DNA from: Adenanthera pavonina
Lineage: Eukaryota > Streptophyta > Magnoliopsida > Fabales > Fabaceae
Length of the DNA: 64,000 nucleotides
Assembly (NCBI GenBank): GCA_026686845.1
Contig: JAIVEN010000013.1
Location: forward strand, 18,310,001-18,374,000
Direction: 5' to 3'
The notes under the pieces are model-generated. The model made no database searches. It was not told the origin of the DNA and was given only the letters and a program-made list of their open reading frames with translations. Position 1 is the stretch's first letter, and each line of letters starts with the position of its first letter. Shown piece by piece: positions 55,951 to 64,000 of the stretch. The position numbers and the translations under genes were made by a program.

Positions 55951-57503
55951 GAGAAAAGTGATCAATTAGTCCTTATACTTAACATTCATTATTAAGTAGG
56001 TCCCTAAACTTTGAAAGTTTGTAATGAACTCCCAATAATTTTCACCATTAACAATGTCAATCCCTAACGTTTAATTTATTTACAAAAGCATCCTTACAGT
56101 GCACATGTGGCATTAACAGTGTTAAGCAAATGATGACATGGCAAACAAATAATCATGTGGCTGATGGTGTTGCGCCATGTTTTCAGTGAGACAAGGTTAT
56201 ATATCACAGTAGTAAAAAGAAAGCCTATGGCTACCACCGCAATTTCCGCGGTTGTGAACCCATGGAAACCATTTCCACTGTAAGCCAGATCATCAAGTTT
56301 CGGCCCCACCATTGGCCCCACCACTTGCCACCTCTACTCTTTCAAGCTATGAATCGAAGCCCTCACTATGTTAACCCATGTGGTGGATCGAAGTGTTGCA
56401 CTTGGTCAACCTCTGTCTCACACTCATCGGTCCTCTTGGTTCTCCACCACCCTTTGCCACCTCTACTTCCTCTTTGCTTATCAGTCACACACACACACAC
56501 ATTTTCGCTGTCATGGCTATCTCTCTCTCTCTCTCTCTCTATGGGCAAGGACTACTAGTTAACATGTGTAAAAGGGGCTAAGCATGGCTGTAACTCCTTC
56601 CTTAAACATTTCAAAGACTCCCTCTCCTAGATGCTGACCCAACTTTTTGCCTTCTCCATTTTCCGACTCATTGCCTTTGCTTCCTCCATTACCATGTGGG
56701 ATCCACGCACCTTCATTGATGTTATAACACCTTGAATATACCAAGATGCAACTTCGTTGGCCCTCCTTCATAATAATTTTCCTCTTTCATTTGCCTCATT
56801 CCTTACAATTTGATATTATATACTATTGATTTCTTCAACAAAACTTATTTACATGTCATACTTTTTAAAACGAATTGATAAAGTAGAAGATAAAATAAAG
56901 GAAATGAAAAACGAAGTTTTTTTTTTTTTACTTTTTTTTTTGTTTTGGGCAAGACATTTTGTTATTATTTACACTTAGCCTTAATAATTCTCCTCTAGGA
57001 AAAATATTAGATTAATTTAAATGTAAACCAAGCTAGATGCCAATTAAAATTTCACTTTCCTTTTTTGTCTAATATTTCCCATCCAAATAGACTCTATAGG
57101 TCTCTTATATTAAAAACAGAAAACTATATATCATTCCAAGTATTAATAATATTATACATTGTCAGATTTAAAGTATGTTGATGTGAGCTGGAAATCCAAT
57201 CAATTTGGTTTTCTTCATTTCTATTGTGGGATTTTCATAATATGGAAATTGAGCAGAAAGATTTCACCTGGTATATATAATAGAAGGATTTAGCCATGAA
57301 CTTTTGCAAGTGTAAGGATGCGCCGTTAACTAACACGATCTTTGCCAGCTAGAGAGGTGAAGGATTTAGCCATGAACTTTTGCTAGTGTAAGAATGAACG
57401 CCAAAACAAAATTAAATTATAGGGAGTTGATTAAAAACTTTTAAACTATTGGGACCAAATTAAAAATTGATGTAAAATATAGGATTAAATGATTAATTTT
57501 TCC
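55951..57503. mobile_element. Mutator-like element, 1.55 kb, possible gene-fragment carrier
   Basis: The left end GAGAAAAGTGATCAATTAGTCC and the reverse complement of the right end GGAAAAATTAATCATTTAATCC start diverged inverted repeats of more than 100 bp ('TTTTACATCAATTTTTAATTTGGTCCC' style on the right). The flanks TATTTTTTA (55942-55950) and TATTTTTAT (57504-57512) share 7 of 9 bases. The middle (about 56170-56770) is clearly richer in GC than either arm and holds overlapping ORFs on both strands, (CA)n at 56489-56501 and (CT)n at 56521-56540. This is the layout of a Pack-MULE. No known domain was recognised. Confidence 0.6.
57285..57395 (+). repeat. Direct repeat of about 35 bp within the Mutator-like element
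   Basis: 'GAAGGATTTAGCCATGAACTTTTGC' followed by A/T, then AGTGTAAG, occurs at about 57284 and 57359. Confidence 0.7.
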
Positions 57504-57512
57504 TATTTTTAT

Positions 57513-59436
57513 TCACTTTTACGCAATAAAAAGGTTGATTTGATTATTGCTTTTTATTATTGTTGTTATTGATTTTATGCAATTTTTTAAAATATATATA
57601 TTGACATGAAATCAAGCAATGATTTTTTTCTTCGGTTATATGATAAAGCAATGATTTTAATAACAATGATGAGTGATATGTGAATTTTCAAATTGACTTT
57701 GGTTCATTCCTTTTTGTCCATGTCAATTTTAATATTGAAATCAATATAATCATATCATCTAATAGCTATACACCTTTTCATTTTCCATATAAATATATCC
57801 ACATGTTGTTTGTGGGTACAACCATAAATTTCATCATCTCAATCCCTTTCTCTTTTCTGCTATTGCAATAACCTTTGAAGATTGAAGTGTTTGCTCGTTC
57901 TCAAGTGTTTGTACTGGTTATCTGTGCCTATTGTTTTTTCTTTTTTTCCGAAAGATGATGATGTTGGATTATGTTATTGTAGAGTCATTTTGCAAGATGA
58001 TAGTTACATTGTTTCTTTCACTTTACCTGGCATGCACCATTATTCGTTTATAGTGAGAAGCTTCGGATCGTTTTATTTTTATTTATTCTTGTAGGAAATA
58101 AAATGAATAGAGATACATAGAAAACAAAATGGTTAGAAAAACATATTCATTGATGATACCCGTCCGGTCTTTGAAGATAAAACTCATGCAGTAGTTAGAA
58201 TCAATAGAGAAATAGAGAAAAATAGTGTGCCGGAGCAAACAATTTTTTTTGATGAATATGTGACATATACAGGTATCATGTCCATGACATCGCTTATTTT
58301 TGGTACATGCCCCCATCACTGTTTTGAGTTAAAACTATTCCATCCTTCTGGGAGGTAAAATAGCACTAAAAAGCCTTAATGTAAATTGGGCTTGGGCTCC
58401 TCTTATAATTCATCAAGTGTGGATACATAGTTCAACATTTCTCACTCATAGTTGATGAGTTATACTTTCATAATTTTCCTCTCAATTTCACACCAAGTGG
58501 CTTATCATGACGGCATGAGCTTGACTTCTCTATTTGACTACTCTTGTACTAGATATCCTTCATCAGAACTAGCATAAAAATGACCCTATGTATCTCATAC
58601 TCATCTTGTTCATGTATTATGTCTTAGATGCCCTAGATTTACTCATATACACTTTTACTCCTATCAAATCTAATCCCTCTCAAGTTTTCGATAGAAACTT
58701 AGATTGCCTTCCTCTTTATGTATAGTGTCCATACTTATGATGTTAACAAAATAACTTCATAATGGACATGTCTCAGACACTAGCATAGATGGGTATATTT
58801 TCAGGTAATCTTGCTTTTGCTCGTATATCACTTCAATACGAAGCAGTTGCTTTTCTAGCATAACTCCTTTAGATTGAATTTATCATGACCATAGGATATA
58901 TCATAAAGTAGCGAACACCGAATCATCTCTCCATGATAATGTCAAAGTCATAAGGGCATCAATGAAAGAATTTGTTCCTTTTTGGGACTTATACATCAAT
59001 AAAACAGGGATCTATTCACTTACTTTCTAATTACAGTTTTTAAGCACATGCAATATGAATTCCATGCTACAATGTCTCTCTTATTACAAAAGAGCGTATG
59101 TCGATTTTGATTTGTTATTGACACCGTACAAATTTTAGTTTAGACACACATAGTGTCCAACATTAATTCTACCAATGCACTTACTTTTCAGGATGTCATT
59201 TTGGAGAATTCGTTATCTGGCTATAGGTACTATAGATGGTGGGCATCCATAATTTGATCCAAAAATTTATATATTGGATGTCATCTAAACTCATTCCGCA
59301 CTTCTATCAAGGCGACATATATTTTGTCTTTCTTCTTTACCATATCAGCACTCATGCTGATTTTTTGGTGAACACAAATGTCTCATCTTTGTATGCTCCT
59401 CATGAGCATCAAAGGTGATTGTCGTGTGAGAGGATC
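57513..59436. other. Unassigned interval
   Basis: Short ORFs (57680-57871, 57882-58094, 59236-59418 on +; 58319-58083 on -) lack recognisable domains. Between about 58330 and 59420 the base composition is more balanced than the flanks and there are long stretches with few stops in one or another frame. This suggests decayed coding sequence of an unrecognised element. Confidence 0.35.
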
Positions 59437-60780
59437 TGTCACATCTTAATTTATCTATCTTTCCCATGATCTTTATGCTTAACTTTGTCCAAAAATCTGG
59501 TCTTTAGAAAACTTGAACCCAACGTGAGCCTAAAACTGTAAAATTGTTTTATGCTGCTTTTGCTCACTTGCACAATAATTTTCAAAAATTCATAACTAGT
59601 TGCTCGAAAATCATTTTACAGTGGTTCCAGTCTCTAAAAATTTCTTTTTTTTTTTCTGAATTTCATGGGAAAAGTAAGAAACTAGACCTTTGTCTTGTAA
59701 AACAGTATAGTTTAATGTAAAAAGTTTTCTATTCATTATTTATTCTAGTAAACTATCCAATTTCATAGTCTAAACTTTAATGTGCCACTTTTCCTTGTGT
59801 ACAGAGCCAAAACATTCAAACTTATATCACAAGAAAGTTCTATCTATCTAGTTTCAAAGCATATAAACTTCTCATGGGGATACTGTTGCTATTGAACCAA
59901 AGATTCATTCAAAGCACTGGTATACTAGATTGCTTCTAGATTTGTAAGGTTTTTCAAAAAAAATCATTTCTATCATTGTATAAATTCATTTTACATCCAA
60001 TCAGAACCAAATCGAAGCTAACACAAAAAGGTACGTGAAAACTTAGCCCACTAAATTTTTGGGCAACTGTATGAATTTATACATGCCTATAAAATAAAAA
60101 AAAACAAAACAAAAACTTTTTTTCATTGTACACTTCTAATAAATCATATGTAAAATAGTTTCTTTTCCATCTATCCTCTATGCTCATATTCTTACCCTTG
60201 GGAAAACTTGTTCCTAGCAATTGGAACTTGGGGGGGGGTGAGATTAGGCCTTTTAGTAGCAACATTATACAAATAATCATATTATCACATCAACTTTAAA
60301 AACATTGAAAACATTTTCATGATCTTTCTAAAACAATCAAATAAAATCCGTTTTGCTTTTCAAAACATTGGCATGAATTCATCATAACATAAATAGGATA
60401 TCCAAATAGATATTTTAAAACAGTCAATCATTCATGAAAACATATATCATTCAAAATGGAAATTGTGCAATAATATAAGTTACTACCTCAAAGCTTTAGC
60501 CTTTCCCCTTTTACCTTTATTCTTTGCTTGCAATCTCCCCTTCTTCTTTAAGCTTTCCCTTCCTTCTTTTTCCTTTCTCTCTCTCTCTCTTCGGCTTCCT
60601 TCCTTTCTTTCTCTCTTTCTCTCTCTCATGCCATTCTTCTCTCTCTCTCTCCCTTTACTTTCATGCCAAAATGGTGAGGAATGAAGAGAATGGAGGTGCC
60701 TTCTATAGGCTACCAAAACTTGGCCTCCAAGTAGTCCAACTTGCCTCCCAAGTAGATTCTTCTTCTTGTCCAAATTTCCT

Positions 60781-60850
60781 ATGACATCATCTTCATGACA
60801 TCACATTTATGACATCATCTTCATGACATCATGTTTATGACATCATAACT
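60781..60850 (-). repeat. Five 14-bp tandem repeats with TGACATCA
   Basis: Five contiguous units of ATGACATCAnnnnn (variants ending TCTTC, CATTT, TCTTC, TGTTT, TAACT). TGACATCA resembles bZIP-binding TGACGTCA-type sites. They lie in the reversed solo LTR, 14 bases before the inserted Sirevirus-type LTR, and may be an LTR enhancer array. Confidence 0.8.
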
Positions 60851-60864
60851 GGCATAGTGAATTT

Positions 60865-62618
60865 TGTTAGGATGGCTAATCACCCAAGAGGAGGATGAAT
60901 TGGATGATTCAAGTTTTTCACCCTTTTATATGAATAGCTCAATTTCACTAAGAGATGTAGTAGAACAGGAGTGAACAAAGTATGATGAAGAAGATAGATG
61001 AAATGAGAAGATAAAGAGTCATACACAAAGATTTATCCATGTTCAGTTCAAACTACTTGGCCTAAGTCCAGTCCTCAAATCACCATTTGAGATTTTCCAC
61101 TATATCTTTGAGTTTGATCTAGGAATTTATGAAGCCTTAATACATCCTGCAAGTTTCAGTAGGCACTTGTGAAGCAACTCTCCCTACACCCTTATAAGAT
61201 GTATAATTTCCTTAGTGTTTCCCCACACTAAGATTCTACCTAGAAACTGTAGAAAAAAATTATAGAATTGAAACTTTCTTTAAGAGTAGATAATATATTA
61301 AAGCTTACTCTAATGAGGTAGGTTTAACTATGAATGCTCATACAGAATAATTTTATATATTGCAGCAGCATTTTGTCACAATACTTAGTTAAATGAGGTT
61401 CTATTTATATATTTATGACTCAACTAGTCGTTAGACAAAAGTTCTAGCTGTTACTCTATAAAAAAACCATTCAACAACTATATTAAATGCGTCTGACACA
61501 TCAACATTCGAATTTTAAGGCTTAATAGACAAATTTTTCAAAGTTAACGTATTTATGCGTTTCACGTTGAACCTTGAAATTCAAATTTCATTAGGCAAAG
61601 TTTGAATTTCGAGCTATGATAATAATTTCAAAGTTAGCTCAAGGCTTGAACATTCAAACTTTCATGTTAGAAGTGCATTTATTGAGTTTAAACAATTGCT
61701 TTAAGTTTACACAATACATTCGAAATTCAAATTTCAAAACTGAAATTTGTCTATTAGAGGCTTGTTCCAACAAAGCACAAAAGTTCTCGCTTTGAAATTC
61801 AAAGTTTGTCTATCAGAGGTTGTGACTTTGAACTCACTTTGAACTTTATCAACAGTCGAATTTTAACTAGGTTTCATGAAAATTTTCACATTTTCACTAA
61901 CAATGCTTAGTTTGAAATTTGAATTTCACAATCAAAATTTGTCTACTAGAGATGATAACTCTATAACTTTGAATTTCATCAAGTAAAGTGCAAATTTTGC
62001 ACAAAATAAACATGAATCATAAGCAAAATTCATTTGTTAGCTTATAATGTTCAAATCTAACAAGATTAAACTCATGCTAACATTCAAATTTACTTAATCT
62101 AACTCATTTAAGACATATGGAAACAAGATTAAGTAAATTTCAAAGATTAAACTACCTCAAGACCTAAGTGAAAACAAAATACACCTAATAGCTAGGTCTT
62201 CAAAAGTTAAGCTCCACTTTCACTTGGTCATTCCCATTTTTTGTATGCTCTTTGCTGATCTTCCATTCTTGGAGTATCCTTTCTCTTCCTCCTCTTTGAG
62301 TGAGGGATGATGTTGATTTTCCTTTCTTTATTCCAATGTTCACTTTTCTTTTTTAGACAGTCCTACATTTAATATATTACATTTACAAACCAAGTAGTTA
62401 GTCCAATTTATATATCCAACTTGTATTATAAAGTATAAAAGCACAGAGGATATAATAGCACATAGCATGATATATGTATTATAAACACAATTAAACACAT
62501 GCTAATACCCATTTTACTTCTTTTGTGAACAATATATATGTTAGACAAATATAATGCATTTATTTCTTATTACTCTATATTTGTCATCATCAAAATTTAT
62601 ATGATATTAAACCTAACA
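60865..62618 (+). mobile_element. Sirevirus-type solo LTR (1754 bp)
   Basis: It begins TGTTAGGATGGCTAATCACC and ends TTAAACCTAACA, with identical AATTT flanks at 60860-60864 and 62619-62623. The start shares 'CCAAGAGGAGGATGAATTGG' with the LTRs at 16166 and 48025. The middle (61500-62060) carries the same motif array, but mostly as TTTGTCTATTAG and AATTCAAATTT instead of the CpG-containing forms. No internal domain. Confidence 0.88.
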
Positions 62619-63082
62619 AATTTCAATTATTTCCCTTCCAATTTCAAGTAAGAGAGAGACTAGAGAGAGACACATTTTTCTTTCCCAAAACACCCTTTTA
62701 TGCGTGACTTATAAGGAATTAGAGAGAGAAATTTTCCTTTTAAGCCATAATGCCCTTGCATTATCCATCTGCATACTTTTCCTCCAATTTCACATTCCTC
62801 GAATAATTGCATTTTGGCATCTTAATATTTTCCCATCATAATTTCAAAAGTATCTTTCAATTTCCATAAAAATTCCAAAATTAATTACATCTAATGATAA
62901 AACTTTCATTTTAATATAATCAAAGTCCCAACATATTTTCTTCTAAGAACCTTACAAAAACTTAGTTCCAATTAAGGACCTAATCACTTCTTTGCTATAT
63001 TATCCTTATGCATTCTACAGAATAATCCCTTATTATTCTATGCATAAAATTTGGGATGTTACAAGGTCAACCTTATCAACCG

Positions 63083-64000
63083 TGTAATATTCCTATTTTA
63101 CTGAATATCATAAAATGTATAGGGAATAGCAAAATCTGATATACATAGATAGATATGGAAAAAGGCAAAGAGGTCATTTCCTAGATTTTAAAAAAATGAG
63201 AAAATTATATTTTAACCCCTAGAAAGAAAAGTTTTATGCAATATAGTCTTTAAAAAGGACGAATTCTTTGCATTTTAGTCCTTGGGAGAAATTACAAGAA
63301 AGGATAAAAAAAAATAAAAATTATAATTTTACTCCGAGTCAAAAAATAATTTTGTAAATATTAAAAATTACCATCAAAATGAAGCTTGTGACATGTGAAA
63401 CCTAATGGTATATTGTATAGAGGTTAATTAACTAAATGTGAAAAAAAATTTAGCACCAAGTGCTAAAAAGTATAAATATATATAAAAAGGAGATTGTGGA
63501 CCCCACAAAAAGCAAAAATGTGAGAGAAAAAGTATGTGGGCCCCATACATATACTTTTTGGGACATAATAATTAAGTGAATATATATACAAATTTAGAAT
63601 AATCCTATATCTATTAAGTGACAAAATATTATAAAAAGTAACTTTATCGGTCCCGGTAAAAAGTAATTCACACAGGGTATATTTGGATTGAAAAAAATAT
63701 ACAATATTTTATCACTCTCTTCCCCCTAAGTGGTGTCAGTTTCATATATGTGAAGAATGGGATTTTTGGTCACTTTTTTGAATAATTCTTCTTAAAGAAG
63801 CATCAAAAACTAACTAAGGTTTATGTTAACTTGGGTTAGGCAACTTAACCATGGTTAGTTAAATAACCTCTCATCCTCGCTCTCATTGGGATGCCATTTG
63901 CAGCTGCAAAAGTTAGAAAGAGAAGCTCCAAGAAAAATCTAAGAGAGAGGACAGAAAAGAGAAGGCAGGGAAGAAAGCTTGGAGAATCAAGAACCAAGGT
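63083..64000 (+). mobile_element. 5' part of an LTR of family 'TGTAAC', cut by the window end
   Basis: It starts TGTAATATTCCTATTTTACTG, followed by 'CATAAAATGTAT' as in the copy at 9664. It also shares 'GTCCTTGGGAGAAATTA' and 'TAGAATAATCCTATA' with 10290-10640, and 'GGACCCCACAAAAA' with 2223. It faces away from the reversed copy that ends 19 bases to its left. Whether internal domains follow is outside the window. Confidence 0.75.

Larger units (their letters stand above)
59437..63063 (-). mobile_element. Solo LTR of family 'TGTAAC', reversed, holding a Sirevirus-type LTR
   Basis: The plus-strand text starts TGTCACATCTTAATTTATC and ends GGGATGTTACA, so the minus strand reads TGTAACATCCC ... 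The familiar 'AAATTTTTGGGCAACTGTATG' block (near 60052) and a G-run before 'TGAGATTAGG' (near 60232) match the other copies. Without the inserted 60865-62618 LTR it is about 1.87 kb. The flanks GGATC and AGGTC match imperfectly. ORFs at 60463-60784 fall in a pyrimidine-rich stretch and are not genes. Confidence 0.7.

Noticed and set aside
56094..56324. Minus-strand ORF with a hydrophobic segment inside the Mutator-like element
   Set aside because: It is short, has no recognised family and is bounded by element sequence; kept only as part of the Pack-MULE suggestion.
58330..59436. Possible decayed coding region of a virus-like or gypsy element
   Set aside because: No motif for RT, protease, integrase or movement protein could be identified; left as unassigned.
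60463..60784. ORFs in a CT-rich stretch
   Set aside because: They form a low-complexity pyrimidine tract within a reversed solo LTR; both strands appear open because of base composition.
1..64000. CRISPR arrays, bacterial operons, rRNA or tRNA genes
   Set aside because: The window is plant nuclear DNA. No array with regular spacers was seen and no tRNA or rRNA gene was recognised, though tRNA genes could be missed by eye.

Overview
This window comes from a nuclear plant genome, most likely a dicot. Its two recognisable genes have GT-AG introns, and the rest is AT-rich DNA packed with plant retrotransposons (Athila-like Ty3/gypsy, Sirevirus-type Ty1/copia, RTE-type LINE, TRIM) and DNA elements (Mutator-like, Stowaway-like). 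I do not name a species.

Genes. Two plausible functional genes lie tail to tail at about 21.4-30.0 kb. On the + strand is a secreted RNase T2/S-RNase-like gene (three exons, 260 residues) whose catalytic histidine in the first active-site block is asparagine. On the - strand is an eight-exon gene for a TMEM115/RBL19-type rhomboid-like membrane protein (307 residues). Its introns hold a TRIM, a Stowaway-like MITE and a Mutator-like element. A broken PPR gene of the DYW type lies at 51.5-53.3 kb.

Left arm, 1-20 kb: nested retroelements. An LTR family with TGTAAYA...TGTTACA-type termini occurs six times (1-377, 1840-3936, 9664-15620, 12039-14973 reversed, 59437-63063 reversed, 63083-64000). No internal domains are seen next to any copy, so the complete ones look like solo LTRs. 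A decayed Athila-like pol (about 3.9-9.7 kb) is split by an 833-bp solo LTR with a perfect 5-bp duplication. A Sirevirus-type LTR with an inverted partner lies at 16.2-18.0 kb, and an 890-bp Mutator-like foldback element with a perfect 9-bp duplication at 19.2-20.1 kb.

Centre, 30-39 kb: a 6.7-kb interval bounded by diverged terminal inverted repeats and a near-perfect 9-bp duplication. It contains a 403-bp Mutator-like element (perfect 10-bp duplication), CACTA-like subterminal repeats and two tandem or clustered repeat arrays. No transposase is visible.

Right arm, 39-64 kb: an 8.9-kb Sirevirus-type copia element with gag, pol and a downstream env-like ORF (minus strand) sits exactly at the 3' tail of an RTE LINE. 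The duplicated sites let the order of insertion be read: LINE first, Sirevirus second. After the PPR pseudogene come MITEs, a 1.55-kb Mutator-like element, and another reversed solo LTR that holds a 1.75-kb Sirevirus-type solo LTR with a perfect duplication.

The novelty candidates are the active-site-altered T2 RNase, the 6.7-kb non-autonomous Mutator-like interval, the shared TTCGTCTGTC / AAATTCGAATTT motif arrays of the Sirevirus family, and the unusually readable insertion history. All assignments come from reading the sequence and remembered family features; no database search was run.
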